A DNA stretch of 64,000 nt from Brevibacterium aurantiacum (GCF_007558825.1 NZ_VLTK01000001.1:62001-126000); one strand, 5' to 3'. Positions 40,672-50,022 are shown, numbered from the stretch's first letter. Program-made: numbers and translations. Notes: generated by a model from the sequence alone, not told the origin.

Positions 40672-43600
40672 TCAGCGCAAATCATCCGTGCGCGGCTCGA
40701 TATCGGCTGCGCTCGGACGCTCCTTCTCAGCACTCAGCTCACTCGAAGCAGCCTCCTGCACACCACCGGTGGGCTCGGAGAACTCAGGCGGATTCTCCTG
40801 CGTGCCATCCGGGGCACTCTGCCCGTCAGAGCTGGGCACCTGATCAGAGCTGGGCACCTGGTCATTGCTCGCGGTCTCGATCAATCCCGCCTGACGCAGT
40901 TCATCGGCCCTGATCTTGCCCGTGTCGAAGGTGGGAACAACCTCGTCTTCCATCGGACTGTGCTGTGCTGATTCGGGAACCACCACCTCGGCGCCGGTGA
41001 CCCGTTTGGCCTGTGCATGCCGTTGCCGGTAGCGGTCCACGGCCGCCTGCAGCTGGGAGTCTCCACGACCGGAATTGCCCTTCTGTGCCAACGCCGTTCG
41101 GAGCAGATCCTTGATCTCGCCGTCACCACGGACGACGGCATCAGACTGGACCCAGTCGATCATTGCATCGAGGCCCGAATCCGAGTACTTGTGCATGGGC
41201 AGGCCCGGCACCAGTTTGGGCCGGCTGCCGGTGCGACCCACGACGACCGAGGCCGCACGAGCCGCATTGAGGACAGCCTGCGGACTCATCTTTTCGACCG
41301 TAGACTTCCAAGCTTCGAAGATCTTCTCCGTCTCGGACTGCGGATCGACGAAGGCGTCGGTGGACCACATGCGCACGAACTTCCATCCGCGGCGGGCCAA
41401 CTGCTCGGGGACGACCCGCTCACGCTGGCGCAGACTGCGTACCGATGCGTATTCGGGTCCGTCTCCGGCGACGGCGATGATCATTCCATGCTCGTCCTCA
41501 GTCGAGTTGGCCACGGCCAGATCGATGCCGTTGTAATGTTCGTGAGCGACCACGCCAAGCTGCAGCAGGCGATCGGCGATGTCGTTGAAGAGCGGGTCGT
41601 AGATCTCGCCGTGTGGGCCCGGCTGCTTGACGCCGCCGCCTGCGAGTTCGTCGAGCAGTCGTGGCAGCAGCGCCGCTCCCCCGCTGAGCCTGTTCGTGTC
41701 GAAGTCATCGGATTCGATGCTGGAGACCACGGTGAGACGTTTGCGTGCTCGGGTCATTGTGGCCGCGAGGATCCGCTCGCCGTCGGGACCGGACAGCGCA
41801 CCGAAGTCGTGGATGACACGACCGTGAACTGTCCGACCGAGGCCGAGGGTGAAGATCACGGCATCGCGGGACATGCCCTGGACGCGTTCGGCATCGGTGA
41901 CCACAAAGGGCTCCTTGCTCGAATCGCTGAAGAACGCTGCAACATAGGGCAGGTCCTTCATCGCCCGAGAGATCGCGGTGGCAACGCGCTGAGCGTGATG
42001 AGCGGTGAGCGCGACGACGGCCAGGGACTCACGCGAACGATTCCGAGCGTGCCTGAGCACGAGCTCGACAACCCGCTTGACCTCGGCGTCAGGACTCTCG
42101 ACACGACCGGTGCCGATGTCCGTCGGCCCTCTTCCGTCGGCGACGTAGGAGAACTCGAGCCCGGTGCCCTCCCCTGTGTGCGCGGTCGGCATCGTCGTGA
42201 TCGTCGAATCGTAGAAGTGCCGGTTCGCCAGATCGATGAGTCCGACCGGTGACTGTCGGTAGGAATTCGACAGTTCCATTCGAGGCAGGAATTCGCCGAG
42301 GCGCTCCTGCACTGAGCTCAGATGGTTCCCATCGTCCATTCCCCAGCGATCAACCGCGATCGTGAAGGGACGGGGACCAAGCAGTCTGGAGTCGCCCAGT
42401 GAGATGACCTGACGGGCCCGGGTGATGGCGGGGACCACGTCAGGGACAGAGAGACGTCCCGCATCGGCGATGACCACAGCATCGAAGAGCGGCAGTGCTG
42501 AGAAGAATTCGGGCACCGTGTACGGGCTGGCCATCCAGACCGGAGCAAGAGTCGTCAGGAGCTCGGGAGCCCTCGTCGACATGGTCTGCACGGAGGTGTG
42601 CGGGGAGAGCAGCTCCTGCTTGATGACGCCAGCGGAGATCGGGTCGTTGTCGATGCCCCGCTTCCACGCCTGAGCATGGTTGTAGCGCAATCGGCTCGCA
42701 CCTGCTGCGACGAAGGCACGGTCGTTTTCGCGGAAGCCTTCGGCCACCTGATGCAGTGCGGCACCGTCGTGACGACCCACTTGGGGATCTTCGCTGGCCA
42801 TCCTCTGCAGAACCGACGCCCAGTAGGCCAGATCGAACTCCGGTCCGACAAGCGTGGTGTCGACCTTGCGGCGACGCAGGTCAGTGAGCAGATCAGACAG
42901 GCCTTCATCGGTCAGTTCGCGCTGGATGCGGGACCGTTCCGGAAGTTCACCGAGGTGCTCAGAGTCACGGCCCATGGCTTCGGTCCGCGCCTGCAGCTCT
43001 TCGATGAGCATCGATCCCAGATCGCCGCCATCTGGAGTGGTCTCCAGAATAGGTGCGATCTTGGCAACGTCGGCCTCAACGCCTTGGAGGATCTCATCAG
43101 CATCGAGGACGCCGCGAGGAATCTGTGGACGACCGTCATGCCCTGCGAGGTCCTGGAGCACGATGCGCTGGGACCGGACGTCGATCAGCGCCGAATGCAG
43201 GTCAGTGACCACGGCGCCGGGACGGAGGAATTCGTTCGCGGACTTCTTCTGGCGCTTGCGCTGAAGCATGCCCATCTCTACGCCGACCTCGGAACGGTAT
43301 TCTGCGGTTCCGGTCGCGGCGATGAGATCGTCGAGTCGATGATCGTAGATGTCAGGGGCGAAGCTGTCGAGGGTCGCGCGCACCCGCAGCAGCACCTTGA
43401 TCGCGCGTGACCAGTCATTGAGGTTGCGACGGGGATTCAGTTTGGCTTTGGACAGGACCGGCTCGACGGCCTTGACCAGATCAGGGATGGTTCGGCCCAG
43501 TCGCTCGGCGACGGTCCGTGCCGCTTCGGCTTCGTCGACCGATTTCAGGTCCGCGCCGAACCACACGGTGTCCTCGACGTCGAGAGTGAAGGCGCCCAAT

Positions 43601-45498
43601 GATGCCAACTCGCTGAGCTTTTCGCGCAGAGCGTTGCGACGGTCATCACTGGCTTCGAGGAGATCTTCACCGAACCGGACAGGAGTCTGGGGAGAATCGT
43701 CGCCGGATGTCAGCTCCGCCAGGTGCTGCATGGTCTCGTAGACGGATACGTCCCAGGGCTCACGTCGACGATGCAGTGACGAGACATGCTCGTTCAGTGT
43801 CTCGCGCTGTTCGTTGAGTTCGTTGAGCAGCCCGCTCAGATCAGGGCGCTCGGCCTTCTCAGCCGATCCGATGAGGCCGACGAGCTGGTTTCTGATCGCA
43901 CCGGAGCCCTGGCGGGTGTCCACGGCGAATTCTGAGAGTCCGACCTCACCGAGGCGGGAGGAGAAGTCGTCGAGTGCGTCGGCGGTCTGCGCCAGGAAAA
44001 GAACGCTTTTTCCGGTGTGGGCAAGTGTTGTGGCCACCGCGACTGCGACCTGAGTGGCCCCGGTCCCTGGTGGGGTGTCGACGACGACCGACTGCCCGGA
44101 GACTGCGGCGTCGACGACGGCCTGCTGGTCGCCATCGACGTCGATGACGAGGAACTCTTCCTGTGGTTTGCGATCAGGGAGAGGGGTGACAGGTTCCTTG
44201 AGTGCGGCCGGAATGACATCATCATCGGTCTCGACAGCGTCCGAGTCTGCGAAGCTGTCTGCGTCCGTCTCAGATTCCGTGCTCCGGGGTTCGGCAGCCT
44301 GGGGTTCGGCGGTGGCTGCCGCTGAGTCAACTGCCTTCGAGCCCACCGACTTTGAGACGGTCGGCTCCGAGTCCGCCGACTTCGAGCCCGTCGACGCTGA
44401 GGCGGTCGCGGTGGGTTCGCCGATGCTCTGGTCCGGCTGTACGGGCGCATCACGCTCAGTGCCATCTGCTTCGGCGACCTTGGCAGAGGCGTCCTTGGCA
44501 GAGACTCCCTTAGCTGAGGTGTCCTTAGCTGCAGCGGTCCGACTTGCGGTGCCGGCCGAAGTGGAATCCCTTGGACCTTCGACGGGGGCCTTCCCACCCC
44601 CGGGCAGAGACCCGTCTGTGATCGGCACCGTCGGCTGTGAGAACTCATCCTCGTCGCCAACGGCTGCGTCCGGGGCAGAAGTCTGCTGTTCGTCGGCGCT
44701 CGGTGTGGCCTCCTGACGCGGCTCTGGCTGCACTTCCTGCCGAGGAGCCGGAACGTAGGACGGGCCGCCGAGCGCCCCTCGCACGTCCTCGTCGCCGGCG
44801 AGGGCACGGAGAATCGGGTGCTGTGTGGGCAGGTAGTCCGTGGTGAACGGGCTCGCAATGTTCGCGAATGTCGACACCACGAAACGGTGGTTGATTCGCA
44901 GCCCTGGCACTGACTGTGCGAGGTCGCGGAGGCGATCGAGGGCCGGCCCTGGGTCGAAGCCGTGCGGACCTCCGGTGGCGTCGACCCATTCGTCGACGGG
45001 AACGTTCAGGTCGTAGGCCTCGGCCAGGTGCTGAACCAAGGCCGGGTTGATCTTGATTCCGTCGCCCAGCACGATCTCGAAGTCCTCGACGCGGGAGCCG
45101 CGGGGAACGAGAGTGACATGGCGCATCACTACGGGGGCGTTGAACTTGTACTTGGAATCCTTTTCGGTCCACGAGGCAAAGCCGATCGCCAGGTGTGCCG
45201 CCTGAATTCCGCGTTCGTTATCGAGCTGCTCGGCCTTCGACCGGATCGACTTCGCTCGACGGCGTGCGTCAGCGAGGACCTCATGATCGCGGACCAGGCT
45301 GGAGAGTCGGGTGGCCCGACCGGCCAGCAGCTGGGCTAGGCCAGACGGGTGCGCTCCGGAGAGATCGATGCTGCCATCACGCGAATCCCGGAAATGGAGC
45401 ATGGTGTCGCGACCGCCCAGATGGGCAGCCTGCTGTTTCCACTCGGCGTAGACATCGTCGAGTTCCGGGAACTGATCGTCAACTACGGAATCTGGCAC
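40672..45498 (-). CDS. DUF4011 / SF1 helicase-like / Vsr-type nuclease-like giant protein with eroded active sites
   Basis: A 1608-aa protein. Residues about 1-230 form a DUF4011-like domain (GIQAAHLAIGFASWTEKD). Residues about 235-450 are low-complexity. An SF1-helicase-like region follows (IDVDGDQQAVVDAAVSGQSV; TPPGTGATQ; SNSYRQSPVGLIDLANRHFYD; QGMSRDAVIF; TMTRARKRLTVV). From about 1310 comes an MTES_1575/Vsr-type nuclease-like domain (GIDLAVANS, then RRGWKFVRMWSTDAF). Key residues are missing: Ala481 (codon 44056-44058) replaces the Walker A Lys, Ala1013 the Walker B Glu, and Ala1344 the Glu of the usual IECDG nuclease motif. GTG 45498 follows a TAGGGT box by 6 nt. The protein probably binds nucleic acid without ATP hydrolysis; role unknown. 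Confidence 0.75.
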   Translation of the reverse strand: MPDSVVDDQFPELDDVYAEWKQQAAHLGGRDTMLHFRDSRDGSIDLSGAHPSGLAQLLAGRATRLSSLVRDHEVLADARRRAKSIRSKAEQLDNERGIQAAHLAIGFASWTEKDSKYKFNAPVVMRHVTLVPRGSRVEDFEIVLGDGIKINPALVQHLAEAYDLNVPVDEWVDATGGPHGFDPGPALDRLRDLAQSVPGLRINHRFVVSTFANIASPFTTDYLPTQHPILRALAGDEDVRGALGGPSYVPAPRQEVQPEPRQEATPSADEQQTSAPDAAVGDEDEFSQPTVPITDGSLPGGGKAPVEGPRDSTSAGTASRTAAAKDTSAKGVSAKDASAKVAEADGTERDAPVQPDQSIGEPTATASASTGSKSADSEPTVSKSVGSKAVDSAAATAEPQAAEPRSTESETDADSFADSDAVETDDDVIPAALKEPVTPLPDRKPQEEFLVIDVDGDQQAVVDAAVSGQSVVVDTPPGTGATQVAVAVATTLAHTGKSVLFLAQTADALDDFSSRLGEVGLSEFAVDTRQGSGAIRNQLVGLIGSAEKAERPDLSGLLNELNEQRETLNEHVSSLHRRREPWDVSVYETMQHLAELTSGDDSPQTPVRFGEDLLEASDDRRNALREKLSELASLGAFTLDVEDTVWFGADLKSVDEAEAARTVAERLGRTIPDLVKAVEPVLSKAKLNPRRNLNDWSRAIKVLLRVRATLDSFAPDIYDHRLDDLIAATGTAEYRSEVGVEMGMLQRKRQKKSANEFLRPGAVVTDLHSALIDVRSQRIVLQDLAGHDGRPQIPRGVLDADEILQGVEADVAKIAPILETTPDGGDLGSMLIEELQARTEAMGRDSEHLGELPERSRIQRELTDEGLSDLLTDLRRRKVDTTLVGPEFDLAYWASVLQRMASEDPQVGRHDGAALHQVAEGFRENDRAFVAAGASRLRYNHAQAWKRGIDNDPISAGVIKQELLSPHTSVQTMSTRAPELLTTLAPVWMASPYTVPEFFSALPLFDAVVIADAGRLSVPDVVPAITRARQVISLGDSRLLGPRPFTIAVDRWGMDDGNHLSSVQERLGEFLPRMELSNSYRQSPVGLIDLANRHFYDSTITTMPTAHTGEGTGLEFSYVADGRGPTDIGTGRVESPDAEVKRVVELVLRHARNRSRESLAVVALTAHHAQRVATAISRAMKDLPYVAAFFSDSSKEPFVVTDAERVQGMSRDAVIFTLGLGRTVHGRVIHDFGALSGPDGERILAATMTRARKRLTVVSSIESDDFDTNRLSGGAALLPRLLDELAGGGVKQPGPHGEIYDPLFNDIADRLLQLGVVAHEHYNGIDLAVANSTEDEHGMIIAVAGDGPEYASVRSLRQRERVVPEQLARRGWKFVRMWSTDAFVDPQSETEKIFEAWKSTVEKMSPQAVLNAARAASVVVGRTGSRPKLVPGLPMHKYSDSGLDAMIDWVQSDAVVRGDGEIKDLLRTALAQKGNSGRGDSQLQAAVDRYRQRHAQAKRVTGAEVVVPESAQHSPMEDEVVPTFDTGKIRADELRQAGLIETASNDQVPSSDQVPSSDGQSAPDGTQENPPEFSEPTGGVQEAASSELSAEKERPSAADIEPRTDDLR

Positions 45499-45605
45499 AA
45501 TTCGACCCTAACGAGAAATTTCACATAATAGGTGCTGGCACACCGTGAAACATCCAGGTTTCTTCTACGCTACACTGGGTGGTCGTGGTCGAAGAAGGCC
45601 ACATC

Positions 45606-45681
45606 GCCCCCGTAGCTCAGGGGATAGAGCACCGCTCTCCTAAAGCGGGTGCCGGCAGTTCGAATCTGCCCGGGGGCGCCA
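45606..45681 (+). tRNA. tRNA-Arg (anticodon CCT)
   Basis: A complete cloverleaf. Acceptor GCCCCCG (45606-45612) pairs with CGGGGGC (45671-45677). The D arm is GCTC...GAGC, the anticodon stem CCGCT/AGCGG surrounds loop CTCCTAA, so the anticodon is CCT (45639-45641). The T arm is GGCAG-TTCGAAT-CTGCC. Discriminator G 45678 is followed by an encoded CCA. It reads AGG codons. Confidence 0.97.
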
Positions 45682-46056
45682 TCACAACTGCGGATCAGAT
45701 CCATTCTCGGGTCCTCATCTCCTGACGACCGCCGCACATTGCGCACCCGCGCTCAGCTCATCGCCCAGCTTGCCTGGAGCCGACGCAACAGTCGCCCGGG
45801 CGTCACCTGCGCCCGGAATCCGACGATGCAGCGATGCCCGCCGCGTGCGCCGTCGCACCTCGAAGTGCACCCCAGAGGCTCGGCGACGAGGGGCACCAGC
45901 ACCCGAATGGCGAGAGCAACAGCAACCCAACACGACAATTGTCCTTGCTGGCTCTATACTATCCAGGTGGGAGCGCGCGCCGGCAACTTGCCTTGCGCCC
46001 AACCATGCGGAGTCGAAGGCCGACACCTCGTGGCGCACCCCAGGAAGGACCAGAAC
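45682..46056 (+). promoter_or_regulatory. Leader region between tRNA-Arg and adhesin gene
   Basis: This 375-bp stretch holds no credible gene. TATACT at 45955-45960 is a possible -10 box for the adhesin about 100 bp downstream, and AGGAAGGAC just before ATG 46057 is its ribosome site. I see no attachment-site duplication of the tRNA 3' end here. Confidence 0.45.
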
Positions 46057-47583
46057 ATGCGGCACCTCCGCAGACGACTCCCCGTAGTCGGCACAACGAT
46101 TGCACTGATCGCTGGGAGCACCCTCCTATCGTCCCCGGCAATGGCCGCGCCCGAACTCGGCCCCCAGCTCAGCGCGTACGAGGGCGAACCTGATTTCACC
46201 GGAGTCACCACAAACCCTGAGACGGACAACCAGGGCGGCGTCGACAACGCCACCATGTACGGTGCCTACATTCCCTCGTCAGGTGTCCTCTCCGGCAGTC
46301 GTGTCTGGTGCATCGACCGGGGCCTGACCCAACCTATGGGCAATGGTTACGACGAAGGCGGCAAATCATCCGTCGAAGCCCCCGAGCTGGCCTATATCCT
46401 CGCGAAATGGGACGAGCCCCGCGACGATCAGGCCGATCAGATGGCTCATGACATGGCCATCGGCGAGCACGTCCACAGCTCTGATGAAATCGACCACCGC
46501 GACATTCTCGACGACCGCAGCCTGCAAGAGGTCACCGATGGAATCGGGTGGAACGAGGACTCTCAGAACCTCAAGGCAATCGGTGCAGACGCGTTCTACG
46601 ATGACGTACTTCCCGACGCCTACGACCTCTCGGCACTCATGGGCGACGAAGCCGCGAAGTATGCCGGAGACGGCACCTATAAGGCCGAGGTCACCATTGA
46701 CGAGGACTCATCGACGGCGGTTGTCTCGCTGGTCAACTCCGAGGGTGTCAGCGTTCCCGGATTCGACGGTGAGCTCACTGTCGACGGTGCCGAGCCTGAG
46801 ACGACGGAGATCACGTCCGGCGAATCGTCAGTCGAAGTGCCCCTCGAGTTCACCGACGAAGTTCCCGATGTCTCTGTATCAGTGACCTTCTCGGGCCTGC
46901 CGACTGGTTCGGTGACCCAGTGGAATCCCAAGGATTTCGACGCCGATGACTATGATCGCGCGAGCCTGCAAGCTGTCATTGAGGGGCAGGAGACAACAGC
47001 TCAGGCGTCGGATTCCTACCAGGGCCTCTACACCCCGAAGGTGTCTTCGCAGGTCTCGGTCACCGAGATCACTGAGCTCCCGGCCAAGGTCACCGACAAG
47101 GTTCGCCTTGACCACTGCGCACCGGGTGAAACCATCGAAGATGTCAAGGTCGAGGCATACGTCGAAGACGGAACCATCACTCAGTCCGAGACCGTCCCCG
47201 AGGACGCGGAGCTGCTTGAAACCTTCACTCCCGATGTCACCTGTGATGAAGGCGGCACCGTCGACTTCGAGACGGACGAACTCGCACTCGATGCCGACTT
47301 CGCCAAACCAGGCGAAGAGAAGTCGGTGACGTTCGTGGCCTCGGCTCCTGCCTCCGGATCAAACGAAGCCTTCTCGCATGAATACGGTGTGCCCTCGGAG
47401 ACCGTGGAGATCGCCATTCCCGAGGCTGATAAGCCAGACGACAACCCGGTCGTGAAGACCGGTGCGTACGTTGACTCGGCCGACGGTGGACCCAACTGGA
47501 ACCTCGTCGGCGGCCTCGGGCTGCTGACCGTGGCCGGAGGGCTCATCTTCGGAGCACTTCGCCGTCACAAGACGGGCAACTGA
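46057..47583 (+). CDS. Secreted thioester-domain-like surface adhesin with noncanonical sortase signal
   Basis: A 508-aa wall-anchored protein. A signal peptide is cleaved near AMA-APEL (residue 30). The following domain has VWCIDRGLTQP (Cys85) and LAYILAKWDEPRDDQADQMAHDMAIGEHVH, resembling Cys-Gln thioester adhesin domains, though the Gln partner is not in the usual TQxxIW form. Two beta-rich stalk domains follow (about 205-300 and 325-460, the latter with Cys pairs). The C-terminus has NPVVKTGAYVD, a membrane helix (LVGGLGLLTVAGGLIFGAL) and RRHKTGN. This is a sorting signal in which VVKTG replaces LPXTG. The adjacent sortase is presumably dedicated to it. Confidence 0.72.
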   Translation: MRHLRRRLPVVGTTIALIAGSTLLSSPAMAAPELGPQLSAYEGEPDFTGVTTNPETDNQGGVDNATMYGAYIPSSGVLSGSRVWCIDRGLTQPMGNGYDEGGKSSVEAPELAYILAKWDEPRDDQADQMAHDMAIGEHVHSSDEIDHRDILDDRSLQEVTDGIGWNEDSQNLKAIGADAFYDDVLPDAYDLSALMGDEAAKYAGDGTYKAEVTIDEDSSTAVVSLVNSEGVSVPGFDGELTVDGAEPETTEITSGESSVEVPLEFTDEVPDVSVSVTFSGLPTGSVTQWNPKDFDADDYDRASLQAVIEGQETTAQASDSYQGLYTPKVSSQVSVTEITELPAKVTDKVRLDHCAPGETIEDVKVEAYVEDGTITQSETVPEDAELLETFTPDVTCDEGGTVDFETDELALDADFAKPGEEKSVTFVASAPASGSNEAFSHEYGVPSETVEIAIPEADKPDDNPVVKTGAYVDSADGGPNWNLVGGLGLLTVAGGLIFGALRRHKTGN

Positions 47584-47599
47584 CGATTCAGTCATGACA

Positions 47600-47632
47600 C
47601 GGTGGCGGCCACTGCCTCGGTGGCCGCCACCG
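47600..47632 (+). terminator. Intercistronic hairpin between adhesin and sortase genes
   Basis: CGGTGGCGGCCAC (47600-47612) pairs perfectly with GTGGCCGCCACCG (47620-47632) around a 7-nt loop. It sits 16 bp after the adhesin stop and 17 bp before the sortase start. With no T-run it is more likely an attenuator or mRNA-stabilising element than a full terminator. Confidence 0.65.
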
Positions 47633-47649
47633 ACATATGAAAGGAAACC

Positions 47650-48276
47650 ATGTCGGCACGAATTTTTCGTGACTGGTGGTCAATCCCCGTCGCAGTCGTC
47701 ATCATTGCGCTCATCTGCGCAGGTGCATGGATGCTCACTCAGGGCCTCACCGATGAGCAGAACACCGCCGAGGATCAGACCGATGTTCAGCTGGAAGAGC
47801 CACCAAGCGAAGCTGACGTCGCGGATATGCAGATCGAAGCCCTCGACGGAGAATTCCAGATCCCATCGGTAGGGCTTGATACCGGGCTGGAGTCCATGTC
47901 CGAGGTCAACGGCGCAATCAATCCCCCCGGGCTGCACAATGGCTATGTTGTGCGTAACCACGGCACCCCTGACCACCCCGAACGCGGCACGACCTACGTC
48001 GCCATCCACTCCGTGCAAGGAGCCGAGCTGCCCGGGAACACGCTCATCGATGTCGATGCGGGAGAGCCGACTGTTGAAAAGGGTGAATCGATCACTCTCC
48101 AAGACCGGGACTACACGGTGACCGACTCCTACACTGTGCCCAAAACCGACATCTCCGGTGATGATCGCGTGTGGGCCGATGAACCCGGCCGCCTGGTCAT
48201 CCTCACATGTCTGCAGCGCAGCTCTGGCCGATCAGCCGACAACGTCGTCATCGAGGCAATCGCCGACGAGCAATGA
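47650..48276 (+). CDS. Class-unassigned sortase dedicated to the upstream adhesin
   Basis: A 208-aa cysteine transpeptidase. An N-terminal anchor (SIPVAVVIIALICAGAWML, residues 11-29) precedes an extracytoplasmic sortase barrel. Catalytic residues are His120 in TTYVAIHSVQG, Cys187 in VILTCLQ (the TLxTC-type motif) and Arg194 in SSGRSADNVV. ATG 47650 has AAAGGAAA upstream. The gene lies 66 bp after its probable substrate, with a hairpin between. The LTC-LQRSSGR motif does not clearly match class A, C or E as I remember them, so I leave the class open. Confidence 0.87.
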   Translation: MSARIFRDWWSIPVAVVIIALICAGAWMLTQGLTDEQNTAEDQTDVQLEEPPSEADVADMQIEALDGEFQIPSVGLDTGLESMSEVNGAINPPGLHNGYVVRNHGTPDHPERGTTYVAIHSVQGAELPGNTLIDVDAGEPTVEKGESITLQDRDYTVTDSYTVPKTDISGDDRVWADEPGRLVILTCLQRSSGRSADNVVIEAIADEQ

Positions 48277-48314
48277 CCGGCAGAGTTCCAGAGCCAGTGC
48301 AGTGGGGCCAAGCA

Positions 48315-49379
48315 TCACAGCCCGGGCTCAGGGATCTCTCCATCGTGTCGCCGCTTGTTGAGATCGCGGGTGACGCGTACGACCATGGTCGGGCACTGTG
48401 AGTACGGCAGCACTGACTGTGAGGTCGAACCAAGGAGCAGTCCGGCGAAGCCTCCACGACCGCGAGAACCGATGACAAGCACCTCGGCGGTGTCAGAAGC
48501 TCGAACGAGCACCTCGGCGGGCTGACCGTCGAACAGGGTCCAGGTGACGTCGAGGTTCGGGAACTCGGCCTGCAGGCGCTGTTTGGCCACGACGAGCTTG
48601 TCAGCTCCTTCATTGACCAGTCGCTCGAGATCCGCGGTGCTGGGCAGCCATTCCGGGCCGATGACCGTCGTCGTGATGACGGCGACGATGTGCAGCGGCG
48701 ATCCCCGGCGCACGGCCAGTCGAGCGGCCTTCCACAGTGCCGGAGACTCGGCGCCGAGGGAGTCGACGCCGACGACGACCTTGCCGTCGAAACGCAGGCC
48801 CTCGATGGCTTCGACATTGGGGTCGGGCTCTTCGACGACGATGCCGTCCTGTCGGATGGGCCGTGAGGATGTGGGATGTGCGGTCTTCTCCGCGTCGGAC
48901 TGCCACGCAGAGGGAACGACGACTGTCGGGCAGGCAGAGTGGGCCGGCAGTGCACTGGAGACGGTGCCGAGCAGGCGCCCGGCGAATCCACCGCGACCGC
49001 GGGAGCCGACGACCGCCAGGCTTCCCGACTTCGATTCGTCGATGAGGACACCGGCTGCGTCACCGATCTCAATGACTGCTTCGACTGGCACTCCGGCGGA
49101 CTTCACCTCGGCGGCGGCTTCCTTGAGTGTGTTCGTCACCGCCGCGCGGATCGAAGTGTCGTCGATCGGAACATAGGAGACATCGATCGCGGCCGCAGCT
49201 ACGCTCGGGATCGTGTAGGCACCGACCAGGCGGATCGGCTTCCCCAGGGACTTCGCTTCCTGGATTGCCCACGCCAGTGCATTGCGGCTGGGCGGTGAAC
49301 CGTCGATGCCGACGACAACGGCTTCGGGCTCCCCCGCGGGTGATGCATCGTCGTTCTGGGGTCGGTCTTGCTCATTCAT
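48315..49379 (-). CDS. Tandem universal stress protein
   Basis: A 354-aa protein of two UspA domains. Domain 1 (about 18-155) runs from VVVGIDGSPPSRNALAWAIQEA to VVGSRGRGGFAGRLLGTVSSALPAHSACPTVVV. Domain 2 (about 200-340) runs from VVVGVDSLGAESPALWKAARLA to VIGSRGRGGFAGLLLGSTSQSVLPYSQCPTMVV. Both carry the G-x2-G-x9-G-S/T ATP-binding motif, so both likely bind ATP. Tandem USPs in actinobacteria are commonly induced by hypoxia or stationary phase. It converges with the sortase gene, 38 bp apart. Confidence 0.93.
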   Translation of the reverse strand: MNEQDRPQNDDASPAGEPEAVVVGIDGSPPSRNALAWAIQEAKSLGKPIRLVGAYTIPSVAAAAIDVSYVPIDDTSIRAAVTNTLKEAAAEVKSAGVPVEAVIEIGDAAGVLIDESKSGSLAVVGSRGRGGFAGRLLGTVSSALPAHSACPTVVVPSAWQSDAEKTAHPTSSRPIRQDGIVVEEPDPNVEAIEGLRFDGKVVVGVDSLGAESPALWKAARLAVRRGSPLHIVAVITTTVIGPEWLPSTADLERLVNEGADKLVVAKQRLQAEFPNLDVTWTLFDGQPAEVLVRASDTAEVLVIGSRGRGGFAGLLLGSTSQSVLPYSQCPTMVVRVTRDLNKRRHDGEIPEPGL

Positions 49380-49521
49380 CGCAAGCTCCTCATCTTGAAG
49401 CGAACTTCTCTCGCCTCCACCCTAAATCAGAATCGATCGGAGACCGGTGCCTATGTCACATCGTTATCCGAATCGGGCCACAGTTCGGACGTAGCGGCGA
49501 CGAGCAGGGACGATATCCCTA

Positions 49522-50022
49522 TCAGGCGGCTCTGGAGAGCTCCAGAAACGGACGCCACTGTTCGACCGGCTTGTCGATCCCGCGCATCCAGAATTGACCG
49601 GTTCGCGGCTCCTGAGGGTGGAAGCTGAGCTTCCACCCGATCTCGGCCAACGACCTGTTGCCCTTGCGGTTGTTGCACTCACGGCAGCAGGCCACGAGGT
49701 TCTCCCAACTGTTGACCCCGCCGCGTGAGCGTGGAACGACATGATCAACCGTCGTCGCAGGCTTTGCGCAGTAGGCACAGCGGTGGTTGTCGCGGCGCAG
49801 CACACCCCGCCGGGAAAGGGAGACCCTGCGGTCATGAGGAGGCCTCACATAACGTGTCAGCAGAATGACCGATGGCTGGTCCAGATTCAGATGTTCTGAC
49901 CTCACCGGAACATCCTCGGCGGCCAGGACTGTCGCTTTGCCCGTGAGCACCAGGACCACTGCTCTGGTGAACGGAACAATCGACAGTGGCTCATATCCGG
50001 CATTCAGCACGAGAGTCTTCAT
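49522..50022 (-). CDS. HNH endonuclease-family protein
   Basis: A 166-aa protein with the actinobacterial HNH layout. MKTLVLNAGYEPLSIVPFTRAVVLVLTGKATVL is the conserved N-terminus, then RRDNHRCAYCAKPATTVDHVVPRSRGGVNSWENLVACCRECNNRKGNRSLAEIGWKL carries the HNH (DHV...N...N/H) core with two CxxC zinc pairs. Members are widely conserved, chromosomally encoded and of unknown role, possibly repair. ATG 50022 has GAGGGGCGGG upstream. Confidence 0.9.
   Translation of the reverse strand: MKTLVLNAGYEPLSIVPFTRAVVLVLTGKATVLAAEDVPVRSEHLNLDQPSVILLTRYVRPPHDRRVSLSRRGVLRRDNHRCAYCAKPATTVDHVVPRSRGGVNSWENLVACCRECNNRKGNRSLAEIGWKLSFHPQEPRTGQFWMRGIDKPVEQWRPFLELSRAA

Noticed and set aside
45606..46056. tRNA-Arg as the attachment site of an integrated element
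   Set aside because: I found no second copy of the tRNA 3' end in the window and no integrase gene, so integration cannot be supported.
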